Below are positions 38,583-49,353 of a stretch of 64,000 nucleotides of DNA, one piece after another. The stretch spans positions 3,375,984-3,439,983 of the forward strand of contig NC_092564.1 of NCBI RefSeq assembly GCF_037975245.1, written 5' to 3'. The DNA comes from Apostichopus japonicus (taxonomy: Eukaryota > Echinodermata > Holothuroidea > Aspidochirotida > Stichopodidae). The position numbers were made by a program, and so were the translations under genes. The first letter of the stretch is position 1. Every line of letters begins with the position of its first letter. The notes beneath the pieces are model-generated. The model was given only the letters and a program-made list of their open reading frames with translations. It made no database searches and had not been told where the DNA came from.

Positions 38583-38815
38583 TAGCTTCCTCCCCTTCCC
38601 TTTCCATGCATTTCCAACCCTTCCCCCCTCCTTCCCTCCCCTTCCCCTCTTTCCCTTCCCTTCCACCTCCTTCCCTCACCTCTCCTTCCCTCCCCTTCTT
38701 CCCTTCCCTTTCCCTCTTTCCCTTCCCCCTCCTTCCCTTCCCCTCCTTCCATTTCCCCTCCTCTCCTTCCCTCCTTCCTTCCCTTACCATCTTCCCTTCT
38801 TCTCCTTTCCCCATT
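38583..38815. repeat. Polypyrimidine tract (CCCTTCC)n
   Basis: About 230 bases are almost purely C and T on the + strand, made of CCTTCCCTCCCCTT-like words, with only short purine interruptions (one near 38605). Open frames on both strands translate to low-complexity P/S/F or G/E/K/R peptides, which is what such a tract gives by chance. It lies about 1 kb upstream of the first recognised THSD7 exon. Confidence 0.9.
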
Positions 38816-39809
38816 TATATTATAATCATGATGTGCTTTCATTGAGTGAACATGTGCACCAGCTATGTTTGTTCCCCTACTTTGATTATATAACACCCAT
38901 ACGATATTTATGAATTCAAACTACCCTTTAGTCTCATCATTCTCTGCATGTAATTTACACATGTTATCGTAGCAATAGAAGATCTGATCTGGGCTGGTCG
39001 ACATTGAGAGCTGTTTGGCAGGTGTGATAATCAACACTTATGTATGTGTTTGCACCAGGGAATTTAATATTACTGATAGGGACTGACAAATAACCATGTT
39101 TTTGTTTATTTGCAACATATACAGTCAAAGGACATCTGATCATTTTAATTCTTGGAAAACTTGTGGCGGTGCCCATGAGAAAGAACATACTGGAATGGAC
39201 AGCCTTATTTAAAGCGAAATATAAATTTTTGATGATGAAATCAATCCAAATCATCACCGATAGTGTCCCGCAGGGTCAAATAATTAAGTTCTTATCCTCC
39301 CTTCTACCTCATTGACATCACAAACGGGAGAGAGTGGGAGGTGGGCTCCACTTTCTTATTGAAACAAGTGGTTCAATGTCAGTATATTACAATAGATGTA
39401 ATATTTTCTTGACTAACCTACTGATAATCATAAGTTGTGCTTAAAACATTCATTTCAAGTATATGCTTCTTTAACCAGCTGGTGTCCTGTGCTTTTTAAA
39501 GCAGTGCACTTTTTCATGGTAAATTCACAGCAGTTGGACTTACAGTATGTGGAGTCTATATAGTTGTTTGTTTGTTTGTTCAACTATATTTCAACCATCA
39601 ACGTTATCAACATTTTACATAATTCAAACAAGTATATGGTTGTGGGGATCCTCGAAAAGTTCATAAGAACTTGTAAGTGAGGTATCCCCAAAATACAAAC
39701 TTACAAAGTATAACAAAGGTACAAAGTATGACACAAAAACAAAATGTTGCATGTAGAGTACTTTATTATGGTTGATATTACTGCATGCCTCTTCTTCTTT
39801 CCTCTTCAG
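38816..39809 (+). other. Intron sequence upstream of first recognised THSD7 exon
   Basis: No gene is seen. The stretch ends in a pyrimidine-rich acceptor, CTTCTTCTTTCCTCTTCAG (39791-39809), the 3' splice site for the exon that starts at 39810. The splice is in phase 1, so an upstream coding exon carrying the signal peptide and the start of the first TSP1 repeat must exist; it was not found in this window. Confidence 0.6.
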
Positions 39810-40554
39810 GTACCTGGGGAGATTGCAGAGGTAGTGATAGCCATTGTGGATTACATAACTCTAACTTACAAACCAGAGCAGTGTGGTGCGAGAATTACTC
39901 TAATGGGGTAACGGCTCAGGATGCTAATTGTGACTCATTAAAACCACACAAAGAGAGAACATGTTTTAAAGTCTGTCCGCAGCATCATCATATGTTCGAA
40001 TGGACCCTTGGATCCTGGGACCCGTGTGAGATTCAAGACGACCAGAATGAAGGTTCCACAAGTGCTATCTTAGAATGCGGCCCAGCGTCGTTGGGCCAGA
40101 AACATAGAACTGTGTCCTGCAATGAGAAAGGGTCACATTTTATTCAGAGGCTCGGGGAGTTGTCGATCGCCGACAGCATCTGCGAAATATTCTGGCAAAA
40201 GCCGTCTATCGTCCGAGACTGTTTAGTAAACTGTTCACAAAACTGTGTGGTGAGTCAGTACGGCAAGTGGAGCGATTGCACGCAGGCCTGTGGTAACGCG
40301 ACAAAGACGAGGCTCCGTAGAGTTGTAGTACCAAATAACGAACATGGTGAGCCCTGTCCGACGCTCAGCGAGACGATACCTTGCGCAGGATTGCCGCTCT
40401 GCCCCTCCAGCGAGAACTTTGTCTACACGCTAAAAGTTGATCCATGGAGTAACTGTTTGGTCAGTGGAGATGTCACGGATGGCTTCCCTCCGGTCGGAAG
40501 TATGAGCAGAGATTTGCATTGCGTGAGGAATGATGGTGAAATAGTGGATATAAG
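39810..40554 (+). CDS. THSD7A: THSD7-like protein, exon with TSP1 repeats 1-4 (partial gene)
   Basis: This 745-nt exon of a thrombospondin type-1 repeat transmembrane protein lies between acceptor CTCTTCAG and donor AAG|GTAAAA, phase 1 in and phase 2 out. Counting from its first full codon, repeat 1 covers residues about 1-55 (QTRAVWC, then CFKVC), repeat 2 about 62-141, repeat 3 about 145-197 (NCVVSQYGKWSDC) and repeat 4 starts near 203. Order, cysteine spacing and linkers match the N-terminus of THSD7A/THSD7B. WGDC, WDPC, WSDC and WSNC are TSP1-type tryptophan motifs; sequons are NYS, NCS and NAT. An ATG at 39785 lies in the acceptor tract and is not taken as a start. Vertebrate THSD7A is a cell-surface protein linked to endothelial migration and is a podocyte autoantigen. 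7A versus 7B cannot be resolved. Confidence 0.93.
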
Positions 40555-41450
40555 GTAAAAGGACATAATTACAGCCCTTATATAGTAACAGTGTGTGGAT
40601 TCATCATGTAACTGTATAATGCATATTTGCGACTCGATTCCATCGTGTGAGAATCGATGGTGAAAGTGTGGATCTATGCTAGGGTAAAAGAGTGCAATAC
40701 ATCACAGAGGAAAGTTAAATTATGCATAAATGTGTAAGAGAGGGATAAATGGTGAAAATTACATTATAAAGAAAACACAAAAAACATTTCAACATTTGAT
40801 TGTCATGATGAAGTCGCCTCTCTAGATCTGCTGTTAATTGTCAGAAATATATATTTTCATGCGTTAATTTCATCAAGCATATACAAAGAAAACGTATGTG
40901 CATACATAATATTGCTATAAGGATAAAAAAAAATTCTTGTAGTAATGCATGAAGAAACATTTGAAACAACCATCTATTTTCATGTGAAATATAATTCCTG
41001 AACGAAACAATTAAGAATAGCCCTTCTTGTAAGTTGTGCTATACATCTTATTGTATCAATACATATGTACAGTATATGCTGAGAAAGCTTTATACAAGAT
41101 GATATATGCCTTTCTTTTTATGTGTCCTACATCATTGGTGATCATTTTGCCTATGACATATGTTCATGTATGGCATAAATGATATCATTATTTTGGTCTT
41201 CAACGGAGGTCTCCAGATGATGTCATGTACCGAGATGAATTTATCGTTCCGTAGTACTCAGCTCTTCTTGACTATTCTTTCGCTGATCTACCGCTAATCA
41301 GCTTCTGTATTGATGAACATGCCCGAGAGGAGTGAACCCTGTGTTCCACCTGTCGATCACTTGCATATATATTACACATGTTCATGTATGGTATAAATGA
41401 TATCTTTATGATTCTAATAATCATTGCTGTTGTTTGTGCTTTAATTGCAG
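40555..41450 (+). other. Intron (896 bp) with decayed copies of both exon edges
   Basis: A phase-2 GT-AG intron (GTAAAA ... TTAATTGCAG). Near its left side, 40640-40690 resembles the 3' end of the preceding exon plus donor (AGAATCGATGGTGAAA, then AGGGTAAAAG). Near its right side, 41302-41357 clearly resembles the start of the next exon. A shared word, TTCATGTATGG, occurs at 41163 and 41381. The rest is AT-rich with no feature. Confidence 0.8.
41302..41357 (+). pseudogene. Degenerate duplicate of the start of the second THSD7 exon
   Basis: After AATCAG the sequence CTTCTGTATTGATGA and ACATGCCCGAGAGGAGT matches the true exon at 41451 apart from a 2-base deletion (GAGTAC becomes GAAC) and a few substitutions, continuing to CTGTCGAT. 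The deletion shifts the frame, and if spliced from the upstream exon it meets TGA after ten further codons. The match ends abruptly, so no donor exists. It is a partial exon duplication, probably not used. Confidence 0.85.
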
Positions 41451-41595
41451 CTTCTGTATTGATGAGTACATGCCCGAGAGGAGTAAACCCTGTGTTCCTC
41501 CTGTCGATTGCATTCTCTCTGATTGGTCCCTGTGGTCACCGTGTCCAAATGTCTGTCATCAACCATACGGGTCCCTGCCTGAAGATGTTCAAACA
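41451..41595 (+). CDS. THSD7A: THSD7-like protein, exon 2 of those seen (repeat 4 end, repeat 5 start)
   Basis: This 145-nt exon sits between TTAATTGCAG and the donor GTGAGT. It enters in phase 2, completing the split AG|C serine codon, and leaves in phase 0. It encodes the end of the fourth TSP1 repeat (FCIDEYMPERSKPCVPPVDC) and the start of the fifth, with the tandem tryptophan motif DWSLWSPC and a CPNVC cysteine pair. The product continues the extracellular stack of TSP1 domains, and the linker ending VDC followed by a W-x-x-W-x-x-C unit is the hallmark spacing of the THSD7 family. A decayed copy of its first part lies 149 bp upstream. Confidence 0.93.
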
Positions 41596-44354
41596 GTGAG
41601 TGTACCGTGTTACTTTAATCAAATATAAAACAAAATCTTTGAATCTTTCCATGGTGTTGAGGGAAAGGGGATGAGTATGGGGGCTATATGCCAGGGGTTG
41701 AAGATGAAAGGTAAGCAAGTGTGACAAATGGGAGGACTTTAGTCCATTCATTGTCTTCACCCGTGAACAGTCATTTGGGAAATTTCAATGTATTGTGTAT
41801 ATATAGGAAGAAGTACAAGGCATGTTAGTACCATGCACAAGTCAGAATGCAACTGTACAGCTTCTTTTATGTATAGTGCATGTTCTGTATGTACTTTAAA
41901 TGTATGTACGTGTACGTTGTATATGTATGTACATTATGTATGTATGTTATGTATACATGTACGTATGTACGTTAATGTAAGAGTGTAAGAATGTAAGAGA
42001 CTGACCTCGGTCAGCTTGCGGCTTTGAAAAGCCAATGAGGCTTCTTCGCGAGTTCTTGCTTGCAGGAGGATCCAATACATACATACTTGATTATCATATA
42101 TGATTCCTTTGCTATCAATTGTGAGGAAGTGACAATTTGGCAATGTACCCAAAGGATTGAATGACCCCCCCACCCCCCACTGTTTAGCTGTAAATGCATT
42201 GCTTAATCCTATACTTAGTCATAATTATTCAATGAAATTATCCATCTGCATCATGGGAAACAAGAAATTGCAGAGAGAATTAAGTGTTAAACTGTTTTCA
42301 GAATTGTTTAAGGCAACAGATTTAGATTATGTCTGTATATTCGGTATTTGAATTTTTCCAGAAATTTCAAACCTCTCTCATAACTGTTATGGTGTCTTCA
42401 CAGTAGCATCATCTTTGAACATTCATGGTGGAACTGAGACAGAACTTTGGAGGGGGGGGGGAGTGGAGGAGGGGTGTGATGGGGGAGAGAATAGGGAGAA
42501 TTAAGGTGGGCAGCAGCGATACAGCAATCAGGCAAATGAATTGAACTGTTGATACCACTTTCTGGATTGAAAAATTGCAAAAGAAAAGCAGATTCTTCTA
42601 ATAGTGTCAAATTCTTCTAGACTTGTTAATTAGTACATTTTTACATGGCAACCCAGTTTCGAGATTAGAAATTTATGCCATTAACAGTTTGATATTCAGC
42701 ATCAGATTGCTTGGTTATTTGCATAGATCCATTATGCACTGTAAAGTAAATGTCATAGAAGCACCAAAGAAAGGTATAGGAGATTGACAGCTCCATCCTG
42801 TATGTTGTTTGCTTTCAAAGTAATAATTCCGGCATTTTAGAGCCCTTGGGACATTCTGCTTACCCAAATCAAATACCAGAACTCTTTGATTGCTGGTAAT
42901 GTGGCAAAGGTTTTCCTACAGCTGAGAGAGCAGATTCCTCTTCTTTATAGACTTCGAATGTTCGGAAATGGCTCAGCACAGCTACGTATATTGACCTACA
43001 TTAACGGCTATACACTTCTTCTTTTGAGAGTGTAGATCTCGTGTAGATGAGCGTTGGTCACGTAATTAATAGACCGATCCTTTCATCCTTAACATTGCTC
43101 CCTCTCCCTCTCATACAATGGGTAGACAGGAGATTGCCGGTATGAAACTTTAGTCTTTTTTTTTCTCCGTTTCTTTTCTTCTAATTGACCTGATTGTACT
43201 CCCTGGTAAAACCCATTTAGCTACACTCTATAAGTTAATAAACGCTTCTATTAAAAATTTGCTTCTCGTGGACGGCTATACTATAGGCTTTAAAAGCACT
43301 TCGGAACGTGCATTAGGGTTTTTAGATTCGGAGCAAAGAATAGAAAGAAAATGAAAAAAATAAAATAATGCGGCAAACTTTTTGGGGTTACAGTTACTGT
43401 TAAGTAGTACTGCGAGGGAGCATTGCCTTGCAGCATCTGTGCGGCTGGCGCCATTCGCTAAGCTTCCGTCGGGGTGGAGAGATACTTAACGCAGAACTAT
43501 GAGCAGGACAACTTGTTTCAATGAGATGTGTGAAGATGTATAGTTTTGTTATAGACTCAAGGCATCAGCTATGGAAAAAAGATAAAAGAAGTTACTAAGA
43601 AATGGAATTGACGAGAAATGATGAACGAAGTGTGCATCGTTTGAAAATAGAAAAAAACAAATGTATATGAATGTATTATGTAGGAAGAAAACTGAGCAGT
43701 TGCACTGTGTAGCAAATAAAAGGAGTAGCCTTAATGGTAACAAATCTGGTCTCTGAACAAATGCCCCACGGGAGGAGATTAACATGGAGACGCTCTTGGA
43801 AAGATTCATAAATCAAATGTCAGTTTTGAGTTGTTTAATTGTCTTTTTAGTGGACTTAAAATTATACCAAACTATTTAGCTAAGTACAGCTGTATTTGTT
43901 CAGGATAGTTTATGAAGAAGTTACTGTGTGGTGTACTTGAGAGGAGTGTTTATGCAGTGTCATGTATTTATAGTATTGTGAAGGATGTAGCTTCTAAATA
44001 TGTTAAAGATAAACATATTTCATCTTTGGAAAACTATTTTTTAATTCTATTTGAAATTATGGAGACAGAAGTCAAAGGTTGATTGCCATTTTATTGTGTT
44101 AAATGAAAATTCTAGGAAGTTATTTACTTTTATAACATAGGTCTGTTAATGAGGACTTTAATAGGTTAGAGAGGGCACATAAATACTATTGATACCGTAT
44201 GATGTCAATTCAACATGTTTCTCGTGCAATGAAAATGATTTAAAACACGAAGCTCTTTGAGTCCCTCCCTTTGATAAATTTCCGGGCGCTATTCCACAGT
44301 AAAATTCTTCAATGTTCGAAGGAAAGCTACATAGGGAAGTCTTGTTTGATATCT
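41596..44354 (+). other. Intron sequence, no exon seen
   Basis: This is the first part of the 9.75-kb intron 41596-51347. It holds a TGTA/TACG-rich simple stretch (41880-41975), a SINE fragment (listed), C/G runs near 42167 and 42453, and a segment at 43200-43520 that is richer in CpG and lacks repeats. No coding exon was recognised. Confidence 0.5.
41991..42085 (+). mobile_element. 5'-truncated copy of the tRNA-derived SINE
   Basis: From AAGAGACTGACCTCGGTCAG to GCAGGAGGATCC this matches the 3' half of the SINE at 15990-16243, in opposite orientation. It shares GGCTTCTTCGCGAGTTCTTG and ends in an ACATAC tail. The tRNA-like head is absent, a normal outcome of incomplete reverse transcription. 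The TGTA-rich run just upstream may have favoured insertion. Confidence 0.82.
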
Positions 44355-44362
44355 AGATTGAC

Positions 44363-46624
44363 CAGGGACGTAGCCAGGGGGGGGAGCAGGGGGAGCGACC
44401 GCTCCCCCCCTTTCAGTGTCGAAAAAAATGTTTAAAAACTGTTGTTTTTTTAGCATGGTATTTTGTCAGTGCTCTTTTGATCTTGAATACTCGTCAGCTC
44501 CGTTAACTCGATTGTAATCGTAGTAACATTCACGCCTACTGATTCAACTACTACTTAGTTTGGCAGATGCAATTAGCTAAATTTAGCCTATAGCCTATTA
44601 CAAGCCTACAGTTGGCCACTGCGTAATAAAATACATATTGCCTACCTAACCGCACTCTATGGAATGTCACGAACCGTATGCACAACAACGTCGACAACGT
44701 TCGTTCTCATCCTTTCTATGATTCGTCCTAAGTTGTTGCACGAACAGCATGTTATGAAGCTAAGCTAGCAATCGTACGTGATACGCACTTCCTATAAATA
44801 ATTATTACACTGCTAATACACTGCGATAACGATATTTGTTTTTAGGCCACTGCATATCTGGCTATATTCCAAAATATGAAAGATTATATTGTCCATCAGT
44901 TAAGTTGGTCAATGTATTAAAGTCCAGACATTGGACAATAAACAAGAATCACTCTACTTGAAAAATTGTAAAAGAGCACTATGTTTGTCTTTCTGATATA
45001 TTATGTAAAAGAACATGTAAAAGAATTCAAACAGGAAACAAAATCTGCTGATAATATGATATCATATGATCAGGGGCGTAGCCAGTATGTAGCACTGTGG
45101 GCCCGGGCCTACACTTTTTTTGGCCAAGTTATCTTTTTTTAAAAACAACCATATTTCAAATCCATAAGCTTGCTGGACGAGTTTAAGAGTCTAGACAGGA
45201 ATAACTATTGAAATGAACGTAGCAAGAATATGGCTTAATTAGGTGACCTAGTCTTCTAATTTAGGCTGTCATTTCTATCGCGTGCCGTTTCATTCAACAC
45301 TCTACCCGCCGAAAAAGACTATAGGATCCGATCTTGTCAGTGTTGTAACATCTAGTTAAGAACCTCAGGGATGTAAGTCTTCCGGATTTTTACGGAAATC
45401 CGTTTTTTTTTTTAATTCCAATAAGTCTTCCGTATTTTTACGGAAATCCGTTTTTTTTTTAAATTCCAATAAAGTTCCACAAAATTGTTCGAATATCAAA
45501 GACACAACGCGGCAAAAATGCCTGGCCCGTTGTAGCAAGCTAACTTCAATTTTCACTCATCGATCACTCAAAATACCATTTCCAGTTTCGCATCATCGCA
45601 TTGCACTGTACAACATTGTGCCATGTGAATATCGTTGCGTACGTGCGAACTTCAAACCGCTATAGCTCATTTCTGTCGTTGAAAAACCTTGCCTAATTCA
45701 TGTTGATTGGACTGCTAATTAATATCTTCGTAACTGCTGGTGCTCGACATAAGTTTTGGAATTAACGCTCGTGATATTTGTGAGCGGCGGAAATCTACGG
45801 GATACGCATATGAAAGTCGATATTTGTGATCGCATTCGAATGTGAGACTGTTTTTTATTCCGTAGTTCGCTGCGACGTATTCGTAACTTTGAGCTAGCCT
45901 AACATAACGATAGTGTGTAAGTAGTAAGAACTAGGGGTAAGATGTGTTAGCGCTAATACTTCTGAGCTAGCCTAACATAACGATAGTGTGTAAGTAGTCA
46001 GAGCTAGGAGTAGGATGTGTTAGGACGGCATTCACCTGGGGTCTCCGAATATTTTTTCCGGTTTTTTTTTGGGGCTGCACTTACATCCCTGGAACCTGTT
46101 TACGCAGATAATATTTCAGTTGAGAAAACAGTTGAGAAAGTTGAATCAGATGGCAATCGTCGGATAGCTATCGCCTTCTCTTATTAGGCTAACTTAAACA
46201 TTTACAGTTGTATCAAAGACAATTACTGGCTATAGTTGTATCTAAGACATTTCTGGCCTATTTATATATGTAACTACAAGTATCAGCAGTTGAAAAGTAA
46301 GACTACTCTGTACATGTACCTTGCTAATTTTAAATACATTATGTATTATTGAATTATGTACTATCTTAACTCGTTTGGTTTTTTGGTTGAAAAGTGATAT
46401 TGAATGAGGTGTCTCAAGTTAGCAAGAGGCCATGGAACCAGCATGAACACTCGGGAAGGGCCGTTTCCGGCCATCTGGGGGGTTTGTAAAACCAAAAATT
46501 TTCTTGTACGCTCCGCGCCAACCGATGGTGGCGCTCCGCTCAGATAGTCGTGCCTAAATTTTTGAAAATCGATATCAATCGCAAAAAGTGCTCCCCCCCT
46601 TTCAAATTCCTGGCTACGTCGCTG
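44363..46624. mobile_element. Non-autonomous hAT element, 2.26 kb, with nested insertion
   Basis: The left end CAGGGACGTAGCCAGG and right end CCTGGCTACGTCGCTG form an imperfect inverted repeat of the common hAT type. The flanks are a perfect 8-bp duplication, AGATTGAC (44355-44362 and 46625-46632). Subterminal blocks also pair (GCTCCCCCCCTTTCA on both sides). No transposase frame remains. Another element (45366-46091) is inserted inside, and a hAT-like end CAGGGGCGTAGCCAG occurs at 45073 without a visible partner. Confidence 0.92.
45366..46091. mobile_element. Nested DNA transposon with 13-bp TIR and 6-bp TSD
   Basis: The ends are CAGGGATGTAAGT and its exact complement ACTTACATCCCTG (46079-46091). 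GAACCT flanks both sides (45360-45365 and 46092-46097). The left part has two tandem copies of a segment able to form a hairpin (ATTTTTACGGAAATCCG followed by a T run). The right part has two copies of GAGCTAGCCTAACATAACGA about 73 bp apart. There is no transposase frame. It lies wholly inside the hAT element 44363-46624, so it inserted later. A 6-bp duplication is atypical for hAT and the family is left open. Confidence 0.82.
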
Positions 46625-46632
46625 AGATTGAC

Positions 46633-49353
46633 CATCTTATTTTGGGTTATAACGCTTGACATATTTGGTCAAATTGTTGACCATGGCAGACACTTAACTT
46701 TCATCATCTAGGAATGAATAAGCGAAAACAAAAGGTTTAGGAATTAAGTTGGTAAAAGTGCAGAAGAGTGCAGGCAGTTTGAAATGTCCTTGAACCAGCT
46801 GGCTGCAGGGTTACCATAGGTTACGATATGTTTTAGAATCACCATGTTCATGTGTGATGAGTGTTATTGTTTTGACTCCAGCTAAGACAGAATTATACTA
46901 GGTCATTAATATACAGTAAACTAAGTGCAACCACTTGCTCAGGAGCTAGATAGGTTTTGATTTGGGAAGTAGAGGGCGACAGATAGTATGATTCACTACA
47001 CATCGTAAGACTAGTTGCTTGTAATTAAAGCAACATGGCTGTAGCTATGGGTGCATGTGATAATTGGTGAGTCATATCAGGGAGTTCCATAACAACTCCC
47101 TGGTCATATATTGGAAGTACAACCATTCATTCATATGTTAACAATATTTACAATGGGTTGATGAGTTTATTTATATGGTAATATGATTTATGTGCAGTCT
47201 GGCCAACTCATTCAAAATTTCATATGTATGCTAATGTCTAAAGGACATGTCATATAAAAGGGTTCAATAGTTGGTGAATCTAGGAGATTTGATTAATGAT
47301 CATTTAATTTGAACATTGTCCTTTTTATTTCCTAATGAACCATTGTGTTCACATAAGCTATGAATAATAAACAGACATAGTTTAATGAAAATGTTAAAAT
47401 TATCATTTTCTCATAGTCCATTAGACATAAACAATATTTCTTTAGGAAAATGTAAAATAGAAAATGTGATTTCACAGCTAAGATGTAGAACATTGTGATG
47501 TTAGCTCACATGTGCAACAGCATTTCCCATCTGGTTATTTGGGGCTCTCAACTCTAGCTGGCATAACCCTTTTTATTTCTCATTCGGATGGAGCATTCCA
47601 TTATAAGCATGACCAAATTAACAATACCATGCAATATTGAAAGTCTAAATGAACCTTTTTGGCACCACTGTATACACAAAGACACAATCATGACAAGGTA
47701 TTTGTCCCCCCCCCCCCCGCACTTTGACCTTTTCACAAATATTGAGTTGAAAAGTCTGAATGTCAACCAGACTTCAAGACCAACTTCCTGCCTCTGTTTT
47801 ACCTACTCTGTCTCATCTTCAATCTCATTGGTATCATTTTGGTTGTGTTTATAATAGAATGCATAATGTGCTTTACCTATATATATATATATATAAATAT
47901 ATTGTCATTTTGGCAGTAGACATTTTATCATTGCTTTGATCTATTACTCAAAGCCCTAAGGTATCACCACTGCACCCTCACACAGCCCTTCCCAGACACC
48001 ATGAGTGGTGAAATGCTATCTTTGTTTTCCTGTAAAGTTTCTGCATACGTCTGTGATAAGTACTGTACCTACAGTAGCAGCTGCATGCGGAATTAAAAAC
48101 CAAAAAACAAACAAAAAACTTCACAACTACTGTAGCATGCAATGTTATTAGATCTATATTGAACTGTAAAATATTATCTGTTGCAAAAGTCTTAAGTGAA
48201 ATTGTATAGATTATATTAAATAAAACCTGTAAGTTATTAAATCCAATATCAATTACAATTGTATGTCAATGGCTACCTTCTTGCAAACACCGCTTGCCTG
48301 AACTTTTAAAAGTATTCATCTTAGAGAGAAACACACTTTATGCACGGTCTATACTCCTTTAACTATTGGCATGCCAATAGGGAAAGACAAATAAAGCAAG
48401 GTAACGCACATGGACATTGTCAAACATCAACGAACATGGCAGTTTTAAGATTTCAACTGCTAGCTAATAATTGTGAAAATCATCTCTGGAACCAGAAAAT
48501 CTTCAGGTGTGACAAATAAAAATTACCTTGGAAAGTGGCAAAGGTTTATTCTTTTTTCCCCATAATTTTTACACTGCCAATTTTTGAAATTGATTTAATA
48601 GTAACAGGGTACAGACACCTCTCTGATATGTTATCCTTCAGGTATGAAGGAAAAACATACATTTTTGTTTCATATCATGCTGTTATCTTTATGAATGTGA
48701 GGAGAAAATGTATGTAGGACATGCTGGGGGGGGGGGGGGGGAGTGGTGGTAGAGTGACATATATGCATCAGATTGATTTGTAACTGTTTTGAAAGTGCTC
48801 AAGTGTTTTTTCTTTGCATTATATTTCACAAGGACTAGATTGAACAGCCTTGAATAGATTTCATATAATTAGCACCCGATTTTTTTATTTTTTTAAACTT
48901 TTCATGATTTTTGTCAATTTTGAATTATGTTTGTGATTTTGATGTCTTCTACCTGTTCTTACTATTTGCTCTGGTAGAATTTAAGTAGACAAATTCAATG
49001 TAATAAAGACACCAGTCTTAAAACCCCACCTCTGTTTGATGATATTGAAATTTTAGGAAGTCATTATAATGCTTAATAAGCCTCTACACCATGACAGCAT
49101 TGTAAAACAATACTCACAATGCCATAAATATCATGAAAATAGATTTATATTGAATTGTTAACCTGGTAAAGTAGTCATAATGAAACAAAATCTTTTTCTG
49201 GCATTTTTGATAACATAACAATTATTAACTAAATCGATGGAGGACATATGAGAATAGGATTGAAATTTCCAACATTTGATTATAACCCTTATTATTGCAA
49301 TCTTGTTGTGTTTAATTAAATACTTTGTTTATTGGATAATCTATTCGGAAGCA
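46633..49353 (+). other. Intron sequence, no exon seen
   Basis: AT-rich intronic DNA with homopolymer C (47706-47718) and G (48725-48740) runs and a short TA run (47880-47895). No coding or structural feature was recognised. Confidence 0.5.

Noticed and set aside
38530-38896. Long open frames on both strands through the pyrimidine tract
   Set aside because: They encode only G/E/K/R or P/S/F low-complexity peptides, as expected from a stop-poor polypyrimidine repeat.
39785-39809. ATG at 39785 as the THSD7 start codon
   Set aside because: It lies in the polypyrimidine part of a strong 3' splice site, and starting there would leave the first TSP1 repeat truncated and no signal peptide.
41870-41975. 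TGTA/TACG-rich stretch as a regulatory element
   Set aside because: It is best explained as simple-sequence DNA next to a SINE fragment.
45073-45130. Second hAT element starting CAGGGGCGTAGCCAG inside the composite
   Set aside because: No matching right end or target duplication was found, so only the end itself is noted under the host element.
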